Source: Lumbricus terrestris
Taxonomy: Eukaryota > Annelida > Clitellata > Crassiclitellata > Lumbricidae
DNA length: 64,000 nt
Direction of reading: 5' to 3'
Assembly: GCA_949752735.1 (NCBI GenBank)
Contig: OX457038.1
Location: 23,744,655 to 23,808,654 of the forward strand
Below are positions 10,287 to 21,815 of this stretch, one piece after another; position 1 is the first letter of the stretch, and each line of letters starts with the position of its first letter. Both the position numbers and the translations under genes were made by a program. Under the pieces are notes generated by a model. It worked only from the letters and a program-made list of their open reading frames with translations, did no database searches and was not told the DNA's origin.

Positions 10287-12350
10287 TTGGAGGACACGAA
10301 GATCACCCCACAGAAGTTCCTCTATGTGGTGTTTTACTGGGCCTCCAAGACGCCACTGAACACAACCATTCATCACCTGGACCTGTCTTCGAGAACAAGC
10401 GTTCAGATTACGCTCTTGGCTCTTTTTGATGTTTCTTCTGCACTTGATTCTGTGGACCACTCCATCCTCCTGCAACGTCTTTCTACATCCTTTGGGCTGG
10501 TTGTACAGCCTCTAGAATGGTTGCGTTCCTTCCTCTCTGACCATTCAAACTGTGTGGTTGTTGGATCCTCTAGGTCCCTCTGCGTTCCTGCTCCTTTTGG
10601 TGTTCCTCAGGGCTCCGTACTTGGCCCCTTATACCTTCTCTACACGGCTGATCTTTGTCCTCTACTTGAGTCCCAGGGTCTCCTCCACCAAATCTTTGCT
10701 GATGACACCCAAGCTAACATACATTCTAACCCATTGGATTCAGTTAGGCCAAAAAAAAATAATGTTGTGTTTCCGGTAACAGAGCTCTAAAAATTGGGTA
10801 GGTAGGCCGAATTTTTATTTTATTTTGTTAAATTATTTTTATACAGTGACTATCCGAAACATTATACCCAACTACTCTTTTTTGCATAAAGGTACACACT
10901 GCAACAAAGTACGTGTTCTAAGCAAGTATATACTGCCTATTTCCCGGCTGTCTGCACCTAAAATTGCTCTAGAAAACAATTCTATTAATTTCATTTTGTT
11001 GACGTCTTTCTGGTAAGATAAAGTGGGAAGGCAAGGGGAAGATGAGTGCGAACAGAACATCACTGCTAGTGGTCGTTCCAGACTGGCCGAGCCAGTGACT
11101 AGTTTCACCTAGAGGTTGCTAGATTTATTTTTCCTAGTCACCGTTAGAGGTGGCTCAAGTGAGAATGATAAGGATAGATGTTTCTCAAGACTGGCAACCA
11201 GAAAGTAGTTAGGCAGGCGTGAAACTCTAAGGCAATGTCACTGTAAATAAAAAAATTTACACACAATTTTCCGAGTCGCGGCAATAAAAGTGAGTTGGTC
11301 GGGTTACTGGAAGACAAAATTTTGGGCCTAAGATACAACTCTATACGGAAGGCAATGTCACCGTATTATGTCAATAAAAAAATTAAATTTTATTTAACAA
11401 AAAATTTTATTAAATTTTTTTGGAAATAAAAAATATTTTACAAAATTATTTGAGTCGCGGCAATGAAAGAGGGTCGGTCGGGTTACCGGAAACACAACAT
11501 TATTTTTTTTCCCTTAGCACTGTGCGCCTAATGTGTCCGACTGTAGACGTCCTTTCCTCTTGGATGGCGTCAAATCGGCTTCTCCTAAATCCCAGTAAGA
11601 CTCAATTCATTTGGCTGGGTGGCCGTCGGCAACTTGAGAATATCGATCTGCCTCTGCTAGCTCAAATCTTCCCTGACATTAGTTTCTCTTCCACGGTTCG
11701 TGACCTGGGTGTTACCCTCGACTGTGAACTCAGTATCACCCAGCATGTCAACCTTGTTGCTCGAAGCTGTTACTACCAGCTTCGTCAACTTCGAGTGATT
11801 GCACGCTTTCTCTCTCTCTCTCATGATGCGCTAGTAGTTCTTGTTCATGCCTTCATAACCAGTCAAATCGACCATCGTTGCTCAATCCTTGTTGGCCTCC
11901 CCCTTGGGGTTCTGGGACGGTTAGATCGGGTTCTGCGCTCTGCTGCCCGGCTCATTGGGCGAATCCCTAAATTTTCCTCTGTTTCTACCTACATGCGTAA
12001 TGTGCTGCATTGGTTGCCAATAGCCCAACGCATCCATTATCGAATTGCTGACCAGGTTTCTCGCTGTATCCTTGGTTGTGCTCCATCCTACCTGCGAGTT
12101 CTCTGTCGTCCAGTCTCTGACATTGAAGCGTGTCGTGTCCTTCGCTCTGCTGCGCAAGAGACAACTGCTTGTTCCACGGGCTCGCTTAGCTACCAGACAG
12201 CGCTGAGCCTTCTCGGTTGTGGGGCCGTCAATCTGGAATGACCTCCCCCCTAACATACATCTCCTTCACCTGACCGGTCAATCCTTATTCCTTAAGTCCT
12301 TTTTCTTTCGCCGTGGCTGGGCTGGGAGCGCCTCCGAGTAGTTTCTTGAA
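10287..12350 (+). pseudogene. L2-like LINE reverse transcriptase, split by a transposon
   Basis: 10287-10743 encodes ALFDVSSALDSVDHSILLQR, VPQGSVLGPLYLLYTADL and FADDTQA, the palm motifs of an L2/CR1-like reverse transcriptase. 11514-12241 continues with VDVLSSWMASNRLLLNPSKT and the thumb and C-terminal region to ILGCAPSYLRVLCRPVSDIE. Between them sits the 767-base element at 10747-11513. If the duplicated target is counted once, the reading frame runs straight through as PLDSV-STVRLM. The 3' end is at 12300-12350 (GGGAGCGCCTCCGAG). The 5' part is missing. Confidence 0.85.
10747..11513. mobile_element. Harbinger-like DNA transposon (non-autonomous)
   Basis: Terminal inverted repeats GGCCAAAAAA...TAATGTTGTGTTTCCGGTAA at 10747 and the complement ending at 11513, flanked by direct TTA at 10744-10746 and 11514-11516 (TTAG if the first G is counted as target). 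A 3-bp TWA duplication and GG-starting ends fit PIF/Harbinger. No transposase is seen. Confidence 0.75.
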
Positions 12351-12994
12351 GGGGCTAATAATGAATGGATGAATGAACACATATGTGTATGCAAATCTAA
12401 ATGCGTGTCATTCCGCCTCAGTTCAACAAATGCTTCCCACTCGACCATCTAAGATTTTGATGAAATTTGCACAGAATGTGCATAAATATATTAGAACATG
12501 CTGTGCAAAAGTTGAGAGCAATACTCCCAATAGTTTTTTTTATATACAGAATTTTAAAGACACCCGGGTGACCCCGCTAATCGCGATTCGAAAATTGCGT
12601 CTTAATTTGCTGCCATGTTCAGGGGGCCATAAGTCGACTATCATTGTAGATAAATAGATAAAATTTTCAGGATACATAGTCATCGTGGTGCTAATCAAGG
12701 ATATTGAAAGAACTTGATATCTGATGGAGGTTTTTTTCTAAGTACACATTGAAAATCGAACAAAAACAGCGACCCTGTCTGGCGCAAGTCCTTTACTGCT
12801 CTAGTATGACCAAACGGGTTCATAATCAGAGAAAGTGTGAACCACTTGCGATCATAGTCCACATTGTGTGCACAGAAAAGCAATTAGGTCAGCTTTATCA
12901 TGTGTACCTGTTGCAATATAGCCTTCTGAAAATGAAAGAAACCACTTTTTGCCTTTTGATGACAATGTTCAGGGCCTAGTCCACCCTCGGAACA

Positions 12995-13105
12995 TGTCTG
13001 GCTCTTTCTATAGATTGCCCAAGACTTTTCTTTTTGACCGGGCTTAAGTCGGGAGCGCCTGAATAGCCTCCTTGAAGGGGCGCTATATAAATTACATAGA
13101 TAGAT
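12995..13105 (+). mobile_element. L2-like LINE 3' tail
   Basis: Short 3' fragment with GTCGGGAGCGCCTGAATAGC, then GAAGGGGCGCTATATAAATT and a TAGA microsatellite. It lies in RRM1 intron 1 near exon 1. Confidence 0.65.
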
Positions 13106-13311
13106 AGATATACTGTACTATACTAAGATATTTTTTGGCCTTACTTACTTTCACGAAAACATTGGGTTATAAATCGAACTCAGATCGCCGTAGGTCAGTG
13201 GGCCCGCAGAAACATTGGGCTATAGATCGCCGTCAGGTCAGGCGTTCTATTCTGCTCCTATTGCTACCGAGCCGTCATATACCTCTACCATAGAATGTAA
13301 AATTAATAGTA

Positions 13312-13511
13312 AAATGGGCGAAATTGCAGTATCGGGGACCGAAGCATACACAATATGTTAGTATAGCACAGTATATAGTATATAATGACGACCCTAACAC
13401 TAACCCTAACCTACTCTGACGACGCTTAACCTGATCCTAACCGACCCTCACGATGCCTGACCTTACCCTAACCGACACACACGGTCCCCGATACAGCAAT
13501 TTCGCCCATTT
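13312..13511. mobile_element. MITE with telomere-like interior
   Basis: Inverted ends AAATGGGCGAAATTGCNGTA...CGGGGACCG at 13312-13341 and 13482-13511. The interior (13385-13470) is rich in degenerate CCCTAA units (ACCCTAACACTAACCCTAAC). It is in RRM1 intron 1, about 110 bases downstream of exon 1. Confidence 0.7.
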
Positions 13512-13626
13512 AAGTTATAAAGGATAACCGAAAACACAATTTCACCGGCGCAGAGATGTTGCGATAGTTGTTAGAAACTGCAAAAAATACGATAGTTGTT
13601 TCTGCAAAAAAAACTACGTATCTCAC

Positions 13627-13666
13627 CTCGCTTTATTACATATAGCCTATTCTTTGCCGTTGCCAT
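13627..13666 (-). CDS. RRM1: RRM1 exon 1 (start codon)
   Basis: First coding exon of the large (R1) subunit of ribonucleotide reductase, the cytosolic enzyme that makes dNDPs from NDPs. Read on the minus strand it encodes 13 residues, MATAKNRLYVIKR, plus one base of an Asp codon, then a GTGAGA donor at 13626-13621. Spliced to the exon at 9972 it gives YVIKRDGRQ, the ATP-cone start found at the N terminus of eukaryotic R1. An in-frame TAA lies 15 bases upstream of the ATG, which supports this start. Relative to the human protein the start adds about seven residues. The exon is only 40 bases long and was found by requiring the right phase and motif, so it carries a little more risk than the other exons. 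Confidence 0.82.
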
Positions 13667-13829
13667 ATCTGTCGAGACTTAACAATTGGACACCAAAAGC
13701 ATCAACAGCCTGTCACACACACACGAACACTAGGCTTCGCCGCAAAACTGAGAAACGAAAACACTTCTATCGAACGATCACTCAGTTATCGACTGAAGAT
13801 AATTCTACTAAATGGTCATTTGATCAGAA

Positions 13830-13873
13830 ATTGGCGCAAACCAGTTTCCCGCCAGATGGCGGGAACATCCAAT
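13830..13873 (-). promoter_or_regulatory. E2F / CCAAT cluster upstream of RRM1
   Basis: Within 44 bases there are three E2F-like motifs: GGCGCAAA at 13833-13840 (complement TTTGCGCC), TTTCCCGCC at 13845-13853 and GGCGGGAA at 13858-13865. The last two face each other. CCAAT motifs occur at 13869-13873 on the plus strand and 13830-13834 on the minus strand. They lie 165-210 bases upstream of the RRM1 ATG. Ribonucleotide reductase genes are classic S-phase E2F targets, and NF-Y/CCAAT elements are common beside E2F sites in such promoters. Function here is inferred from motif and position. Confidence 0.7.
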
Positions 13874-14429
13874 TTGGATGCGTTTATTTGGCTCCGCCAT
13901 TAAGAAGATAAAATATCTCTTTTACATTAAAAGAGTCTTGCGCTATAAATTACTAATAGATAAGCCATGATATTTATGTCATGTGTCATGTGACTCATGT
14001 CACATCACCATGGTCCATTTGCGACGGTTGTCTAGTGTCTACTGCCATCACTGCTCAATGTACTGTCGCGAGTCGCGTTTATTAGAAAAATAAAAAATTT
14101 AAAATCTCCCATAGTAGAGTTGAGTTGCATGTGTAGGCCTACTGCGCACTTCATGCCTAGCAACAAAGAACATGCCCATCCGAACATTATGTCGGGGCCC
14201 CTTACAATGCAAAAACTCCAACGTGCTTATTCTAAGCAATTTCTTTTCATGATTATTGAAAAGCCCTAATTGAGTCTGATATTATTGAACTCTATAAACT
14301 TTTGTAGAATTGGCATCAAAGGGCCTTGATCCAGTAGGCCTACTGCACATCTGAAATTACTCTGTTGCATTTTCAGCGGTCAAAATTTGGCTCTTAGGGC
14401 CCTTACAATTTGCAGAAACGGTAATGCGG

Positions 14430-14723
14430 CAGTGGCGGAGAGTTGGGGGGACGGACCGAAAAATTTCCATCTTTTGACGGAAAAAATTCTGGTCATCCGC
14501 CGAAATCTAGAAAAAAATTCTGTTTTCGCCGCCAAAAAGTTGACCTTTTTTTAGCCATCCGGCCAAATCTCGACGAAAAATTTCTGTTTTCGCCGCCAAA
14601 AAAGTTGATGAACTTTTTTTTAGTCTTGACGCTCAACTATTGGGGAAGACAAATGCATGGGCCGTCCCTCCAACACCTCCATTGGGGGGACCGTCCCCTG
14701 TCTCCCCTAGGTCTCCGCCCCTG
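14430..14723. mobile_element. hAT-like MITE
   Basis: Ends CAGTGGCGGAGA and TCTCCGCCCCTG are near-inverse complements. Flanks TAATGCGG (14422-14429) and GAATGCGG (14724-14731) form an 8-bp duplication with one mismatch. The interior repeats a TTTTCGCCGCCAAAAAGTTGA-like phrase twice. It has relatives at 17393 and 46430. Confidence 0.7.
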
Positions 14724-14919
14724 GAATGCGGTATTTGTATTTTACAATAAAATTAAACAGGTTTCATAATTATTATGTATACATAGACCTAAAGTGTAAA
14801 TGCATAATGCATTCCGTACTTATAGCCTACTGCTGCTGAAGTCTTTCTGACAGTGCTTTTCCAACATGGATTGTGCAACAGCGTCAATAAATGTCACTTA
14901 CCTATAGTTAGAGGCTTTC

Positions 14920-15172
14920 GAGATGTGGATTTGGAGAAGGATGGAGGTGAGCTGGACGGAGCATATAACGAATGAGGTGCTGCAAATGGTTGGGGAAAAG
15001 CGATCGCTAATAACAATAAGAGAAAGACAAAAGAACTGGGTCGGGCACGTATTAAGAGGAGACTCCCTCCTGAGGGAAATCATAGAGGGGAGAATGGAGG
15101 GAAAGAGAGGAAGAGGAAGACCGCGGCAGATGATGCTGGGATGGGTCGGTGGCGTCTACCAATGGGGGGGGG
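14920..15172 (+). pseudogene. RTE-like LINE C-terminal fragment
   Basis: Encodes ERQKNWVGHVLRGDSLLREI then KRGRGRPRQMMLG, the R-x-x-x-W-x-G-H-x-x-R and R-G-R-P-R motifs at the end of RTE-like and related LINE ORFs. It runs into a poly-G stretch at 15164 where the frame is lost. Confidence 0.6.
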
Positions 15173-16329
15173 GGGGAAGAACGTTCTCCCACGGTTTCTG
15201 AAAGTGGGGGTTTGATGTTTTTCGGGTGTAAATTGGGGGGGTTGGTGAATTTCTATTAAATAAAGGTCTGGAATACGAAAATTATTATTTGAGCATCATT
15301 TATGTATCGAAAAACATTATTACCCTAGACTAACGAACCCACGGTTCGCTTGATGTCACTTATATTTGGTAGGGAGCAGAACAACTCATAGCCATTTGTG
15401 TCAGTCAGGCCCCTAGCATGCAAGGGTGGAACACACCCATTCGGGATTGACCTCTTATCGCTAATCACGTTTACTGACGGAGCCAAGCCGAAGCCCCACC
15501 CTTGGCAGGTGATGAAGGCAACAAAATTAATGATTGCGACGGTCGCGCAGCAAGAATCAAACGACCCGTTTGACACTTGCTGTGCACGTGTAGCCTACCC
15601 CAGTATTCGGACAGTGGTCCCTTCTGTAAAAGTAGCCTAAGCCTAATGAAGCTAATAACAGATGTTTCGCATTAGATTCCCAGCCAGCATATCGCTGAAA
15701 TGGATAAGAGCAGCTCTGACGTAAAGCAGAGTCTTTCCATGCTATAGAGATGCAGCCATAAGTGCAGGAAGCTAGATGGTAGTCATTATACATGTAGGTC
15801 TACCATAGACAACCGAATTTGACTGTTTCTGTGTTATAAGTTTTTCTTATTTCGCGAAGAGTTGCATCGACATCAGCAGGAGTTGTCAACAGCTAAAGGT
15901 CTGCCTACACAGAGAGTTTCTGTGGAGAATTCGAATTATTAGCTTTCAGCTTCTATAAGCGCATGGACGGAGAATTAAAGGGGTGGCGGAGATGCCTATA
16001 TCGCCCCAATGTTTCAGAAATATTTCATAAATATCATTATAATTTACTACAGTGTTATTCATTGAGCTTATTTATCTATAATGAAAATTCGTCTAAGATG
16101 GCAACTTAAAAGCCGCCATCACAGTGTGCAAATTTTAAAAAAAATTAAGCATTGGGAGCGAAATTTATTGAAGTCTTGAACCACATCTCTGAGCACTGAG
16201 ATCATGACAGCTTAAAATGCTACGTACGGCAGCAATGTGCAAATCCAAAAATTGTATGCAATTGGGAGGCGACACTCTAAGGTTTCAAACCATGGCTAGG
16301 CTAGTATCAGCATGGAAAAATGAGTACCG

Positions 16330-16998
16330 GTAATTTTATTAAGACGACACCTTAAAATGCTGCCATTGCATTGTGGAAATTCAAAAAGTTTCTAATGGGC
16401 CACTGAAAAAGTACAGCTATTTTGTTAAGACGGCATCTTAAAATGCTGCCATTGCAATGTGCAAATTCAAAAAGTTTCTAATGGGTCACTGAAAAAGTAC
16501 AGTTTTTTTAAAGACGACCCCTTAAAATGGTGCCATTGCAATGTGGAAATTCAAAAAGTTTCTAATGGGTCACTGAAAAAGAACAGCTATATTGTTAAGA
16601 CGACACCTTAAAATGCTGCCATTGCATTGTGGAAATTCAAAAAGTTTCTAATGGGCCACTGAAAAAGTACAGCTATTTTGTTAAGACGACACCTTAGAAT
16701 GCTGCCATTGCAATGTGCAAATTCAAAAAGTTTCTAATGGGTCACTGAAAAAGTACAGTTTTTTTTAAAGATGACCCCTTAAAATGGTGCCATTGCAATG
16801 TGGAAATTCAAAAAGTTTCTAATGGGTCACTGAAAAAGAACAGCTATATTGTTAAGACGACACCTTAAAATGCTGCTATTGCATTATGGAAATTCAAAAA
16901 GTTTCTAATGGGCCACTGAAAAAGTACAGCTATTTTGTTAAGACGACACCTTAGAATGCTGCCATTGCAATGTGCAAATTCAAAAAGTTTCTGATGGG
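16330..16998. repeat. 85-bp satellite with 3-unit higher-order period
   Basis: Eight successive monomers of 84-86 bases, each with CAAAAAGTTTCTAATGGG and TTAAAATGCTGCCATTGC variants. The phrase starts at 16383, 16469, 16553, 16639, 16725, 16810, 16896 and 16982. Variants recur every third unit (GGCCACT...ATTTTG, then GTCACT...TTTTTT, then GTCACT...ATATTG), giving a 256-257-base higher-order repeat present about 2.5 times. Confidence 0.9.
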
Positions 16999-17392
16999 GA
17001 GGGTCGCATCCCCTCCCCATACCCCTCCCTCTCTTGGCGCTACACGCATCACGAGCGTCGCTCAATTATCTCCCCTTCAGAAACCTCAATTCCCCCCTCC
17101 CCCCTAAAGGAGGGGGACTAGATTAAACACTGTGCGTGTGTAACATATGAACAGATTCCCATAAAAAATTTTAAGTCGGCGAAAATGGGGGGTTTGTTCT
17201 CCCACTCCAAGTGGGGGGGTTAGACGCCACTGGGATGGATGATGGTCAACGGATACAGCAAACTGAAGGAAAAGGCACAGCACAGAGAGGAGTGGCATCA
17301 TTGGAGGTTGGAACCTGCCGAAGGGCAGAGAACCTAAAGAAGAAAGACCTATAGTTATCCCTTAAATTTTTTGCCACTTTCAGGGGCCACTT

Positions 17393-17760
17393 CAGTAGCG
17401 GCGCTTGGGGGAGCTAAGGGCCAAGCCCCCCATAAAAAGGCCATCCATTTTTTCCCATGTAATTTTTTTTACTATTAACCCCTTCAGCCACCTCCCCCCC
17501 AAAAAAAAATTACCGCAAAGGTACGCACAAGGTGTGGCAGACAGCTTGGCAGTCACGGAAACGGACCATATTTCCAAGATTTCGACCAAAATTAATGACT
17601 AAAAAAAGGTCATCAGAAATTTTGACGCCTGAAATTGAAATTTTTCTTGACAATTTGGTCGATGAGTAAAAAAGGTCATCAGAAATTTTGGCGACTGGAA
17701 ACGAAGAATTTTTTCCGAAAATTCAGCCCCCCTCAAACTGAAATCCTGGCGCCGCCACTG
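17393..17760. mobile_element. hAT-like MITE
   Basis: Ends CAGTAGCGGCGC and GCGCCGCCACTG with imperfect 8-bp flanks (GGCCACTT and GTCCCCTT). It shares the AAAAAGGTCATCAGAAATTT phrase twice internally and resembles 14430-14723. Confidence 0.55.
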
Positions 17761-18014
17761 GTCCCCTTCCTTGCGTGGCCTCTCCAGTCGGAGGGTAAAT
17801 GGGGCGGTCGCTACACCTCTGTGCAGGAAAATAATATTACAGACTGCTGGTTATCCAGAAGATTACGTTTTTCCAGAAATGCCTTTCACACAACAATGTT
17901 GATGTCAGATTTGCATCATGTTTCTCATACACACCTTAAGTGTTTGAGCTCTTGTTATTTTCGGTATATATTCTTATTGTGTATACCACCAATGTCTGGG
18001 AATGTACGTTTGAT

Positions 18015-18589
18015 ATATGTGACCCATCTGACCAAAACAAGGCTTAAGTCGAATTTTGTACAAGTTGAGTGTCATATATCTTCTAAAAGAATAGAGCCCC
18101 TTCTTTAAAAAGGTACGAATCTTATTGCTTTACTATGTACGACCGTTCAAGCTACAATTTTGAGAGAAATGCATTTAAAGTTTCCTGTAACTTTGGAATG
18201 CAAGATTTTTTAGTAGCCATGTTCAGAATTAAATTAAATTTGGGAAAAACATATTGCATAGAAGGCTAGAGGGAAGTCTGGGCTTTTCACTCATGTCTAA
18301 TTTGTTATGCTAGGAATATGCCGAATATGGCTACTAATGGTGCGAAAGTGGAAAATGGCGGGAAAAGTCATTCAATTATTTTAAACAATAAAAAACACAA
18401 AATCATCAAAAATATCATTAAAAATAATATTGTTGCAACATTTTTTGTTTTAGAGTGTATAAAGCATATTATTTTACCATTTTCTGCCAAAAAATGAAAA
18501 ATGGTGGAAATTATTTTCACATTTTGGTCATTATCTCAAATGCGTGTGTTGTGACATATGCCTGGTTTTGGTCAGATTTGGTCACATAT
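18015..18589. mobile_element. MITE with 30-bp inverted ends
   Basis: ATATGTGACCCATCTGACCA...at 18015-18044 is the inverse of 18560-18589 with three mismatches. The 575-base unit is AT-rich and non-coding. No clear duplication at the ends. Confidence 0.6.
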
Positions 18590-18667
18590 GGTCAACCTAG
18601 AAGTCCTAGTGCTATTAGGATATAGACACATTTATGTGTATATAATTGTTAAAATAATTACCCCCTC

Positions 18668-19130
18668 GAAGTCCGACTCACACCTCACCGTGGTGAGGGG
18701 GTGAACAACTAAATAGGAGATTGCCTGCGGAGGCTATGCCATTGCCAATAGTGGTGAAAGTCTCTGACTGAAGTACCACCTTGGGCGCTTCGCGAGTTGG
18801 ACAGGCTCAGCAGGAACTCCGAAATGGTTGGCCAACGTGAGCGGCAGGTCTTGGGCAGCAGCAAGACCTTAGTAGGCATGGCGGAAGATTCAGAGGACAA
18901 CGGCAGGTCTACTAAGAGGGGAGGGCATACCTGGCATTACGGTACCGAAGTTAAGGCTTCCTCACTGCGAGATGGAAAGACCTGGGGACCTACCATCTTA
19001 TATTCTCCAAACAGCATCATGCAAAATGAAATCCAAAGAAGAAACATGCCGGTGACACGAAACGGAGTATCCCCCTGAAAGCTATCCGGGGGGGGGACGA
19101 ATTAATCTATCCCCCGGATGGAATTAACCG
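18668..19130 (+). other. Possible LINE 5' region
   Basis: CTCACCGTGGTGAGGGGGTG followed by a GA-rich, stop-poor stretch (18797-19075). Similar openings occur in 5' regions of some RTE-like LINEs, but I see no endonuclease motif. Weak call. Confidence 0.3.
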
Positions 19131-19321
19131 GTCTATACTATCCGGAAGATAAAACATTCTATCCCCTTTCTTGAAAAATGCGCATAATAAAACAATTTAT
19201 GCTGTAATCAAAATTTAAAGTGACTAATTGTTTTAAGTGTCCTAAGCAATGCTCAGATAAAGGCAACTCGAATTTATTTAGTGACTCTGGGTGTTCTTAA
19301 GTGTTTAAGCGCCGATTATAG

Positions 19322-20515
19322 CTTTTGTAATTGTAATTGTGCATTTATATAGCGCCACTTCAAGAGAACTCCTCAGAGACGCTCCCGACCTGACACCAAA
19401 CCACAATCAAAGAGAATGGTTTTCAAACGCTTGCGGAAAAGGGGCAAAGAAAGACAAAGAAGCTCATTACGGAGACTAATAGGCAACTTATTCCAGAAAG
19501 ACGGACCGACTATAGCAAAGCTTCTGTGCAGCACTGTGGAAGATCGAGCCATAGGGACAACCAGGTTGCCATGCGTAGCAGAGCGAAGGAATCTACGACC
19601 TGGAATGGATAGCACAGGTACACAGAGTTCCATAAGATATGTCGGAGCTTGGCCTGCTGAGCAATTACGCATGAACATTAGGATCTTAAATTTAATACGT
19701 TTTTGCATAGGCAACCAGTGCAGTTCTTCCCGTATAAAACTTGATATATGCCCAAACTTTGGTATGCCACCAATCAGGCGAGCCGCAGCATTAAGGACAG
19801 ATTGTAACTTATTAATGCGTGAAAGGGTTAAGCCCGCATAGATGGCACTACCATAGTCAACTCTCGTGCATATAAATGCATACATCAGAGTAGTGGCGGC
19901 TTTGGTTGTAAGCGAGCAACTCACCGAGCGAATCTGACGAAGATGGTAGAAGCAAGTGCATACATTCCTCACGTGATCAGAAAGGGACAATTCCTGGTCC
20001 AAGGTCACACCCAAATCACGCACAGTGGTAGAAAAAGTCATGCCAGGAAAGCAATGTTGCAGATTTTGCATATCAATTTTAGAAACTTGCACGCGACTTC
20101 CAACCCAAATAAATTGTGTTTTTCCAGGATTTAACCTGAGGCGGTTGGATGACATCCAGGCACCAATCGTTTCCGACGTCATGAGTATTTTTTCCACTAG
20201 TGAGATAGCCTCTAAAGCTGGACCCTGGACATATGCCTGAGTGTCATCAGCATACTGATGTGCAGCAACCCCCACAGAAGAGAGAATCTTATTTAGGTCA
20301 GAGGTATACAAAATGTAAAGCAAAGGCCCTAAAATGGAACCCTGTGGAAGATCAAAATGGACCCTGGACCAATCAGACCTGGTGGAACCAAAAACCACGG
20401 ACTGGCTGCGCCCAGAAAGAAAAGCCCGCAACCACAGCAGTTGACGGCCAATGACAGCTTTATCTCCAAGGCCTAGCTCAAGAAGTGCATGAATACAAAT
20501 TTTGCATGCCATCGA
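19322..20515 (-). CDS. L2-like LINE reverse transcriptase, 5'-truncated, open frame
   Basis: An uninterrupted 379-codon frame (20512-19373). It starts inside the palm domain: DLPQGSILGPLLYILYTSDL, then HQYADDTQAYV (catalytic YADD), a WMSSNRLRLNPGKTQFIWVG segment, and the thumb and C-terminal region to GPSFWNKLPISLRNELLCLS. The 3' end carries GCGCTATATAAATG and an ATTACA microsatellite at 19322-19340. Everything before the palm, including the endonuclease, is absent, so it is a dead-on-arrival copy despite the open frame. 36902-37692 is a near-identical shorter copy in the opposite orientation. Confidence 0.9.
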
Positions 20516-20977
20516 CAGCTTGGGAATTTTAATTTTCTAGAAATTTCGATTTTATTATTTTTAAAACAAAATTACTATTCAGAAAAATTCTTTATTTACC
20601 AACTTAACAGTCATCTTGCTAAATGATGTCACAGCGACTTGCAGCTATGTTTGTATCTGCTTTTTTCTAAATAATAATTACAATTTTCTGTCAATAACAA
20701 GTTTATTTGACACCAATTATTTGAGATGTTACTTAGCAAATTCGTTTTTTATTACTTTTTACAGCGTCATGTTTTTGAATCAACATATAACAGAGAGTGG
20801 TCTCACTAAAAGTGATATAACTTTTGTTCTGTCTGAATATTTTAATGAAATCTGGCCATCATGTGTAAATATGAATTGTCTTTAAGCCTGTAAAATTTCA
20901 TTAAATTACTACCTATGGCCAAGATTAAGGAAAAAAACTCTAGGGTCATTTTATAACGCAACCTGTAGAGTGTAGAC

Positions 20978-21815
20978 CAGGGGTTCTCAAACTGTGGTAC
21001 GCGTACCCCTGGGGGTACGCCAGGCGCCGGTAAGGGGTACGCGAAAAGTTCCAGAAAAATAATTTTTTTTTTAGTTTGTGGACTATGTGTCCATCTTTCT
21101 TTGATTAGCAATGATTTCTAACGTTGCAACATATAACAGCATCGTCGTTTGTTTCTTTCACAACGTAGCCTATAATTAGATTCACATAATTACGCTATAT
21201 AATATACAGTGCATGCAACATATTTATGTTTAGGCCAATTATTATAATTTTGAAACAAATAATGTATAAATGGTTTGAAGTACCAAAGCCAAAAATTCTC
21301 AGCCTATATAGTAGACCATATGTAGAGCTCAAATAATAGCGGAGGGCTGAATTGGCCTAAGGATTAATTTCTGATCGAGCTTTAAACTGCAGCACGCCAT
21401 ACCTGGATGATGGTGGCATTTAAACTATTTTTGCTATCAAAAACAAACATGGGGTATATTTGCGTTTGAAATTGACAAAAAATTAATTAAGCCATGGCAG
21501 ATATTTTAAATCTGTGCTATATATATAGTATAAACAATCTACAGCACTAGCCTAATAGGTTGGCTCTTTCTTACAGGTGTTGTAGGTCTTAGACCAATTT
21601 CGCTTTTAAATTTGTTCATTCAAACTAAATTTTGCTCCATATTGTACGACTCTAATAAACGATGCCACCAATGATCAAAATTAATGGACGTTTAGTTGTC
21701 ATTGCAAGGGGACCTCGCAATGGCATTTTGCTTCTGATCTGACTTTGATGGGGGTACGCCATCATTCGATTTTTTGCCATGGGGGTACAATAAAAATAAA
21801 GTTTGAGAACTCCTG
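20978..21815. mobile_element. hAT-like MITE, exact 8-bp duplication
   Basis: CAGGGGTTCTCAAACTGTGG at the left and GTTTGAGAACTCCTG at the right are inverted ends, with GTGTAGAC duplicated at 20970-20977 and 21816-21823. Subterminal GGGGTACGC repeats lie at both ends. No transposase. Confidence 0.9.

Noticed and set aside
13385..13470. Interstitial telomere or chromosome-fusion site
   Set aside because: The CCCTAA units are few, degenerate and enclosed by inverted MITE ends.
16330..16998. Regularly spaced repeats that could suggest a CRISPR array
   Set aside because: The whole monomer repeats with no unique spacers, and the window is from an animal nuclear genome.
19416..19841. 141-codon plus-strand frame, also seen inverted at 37178-37603
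   Set aside because: It is the antisense of the L2 reverse transcriptase. Its duplication reflects the LINE twins, not a separate gene.
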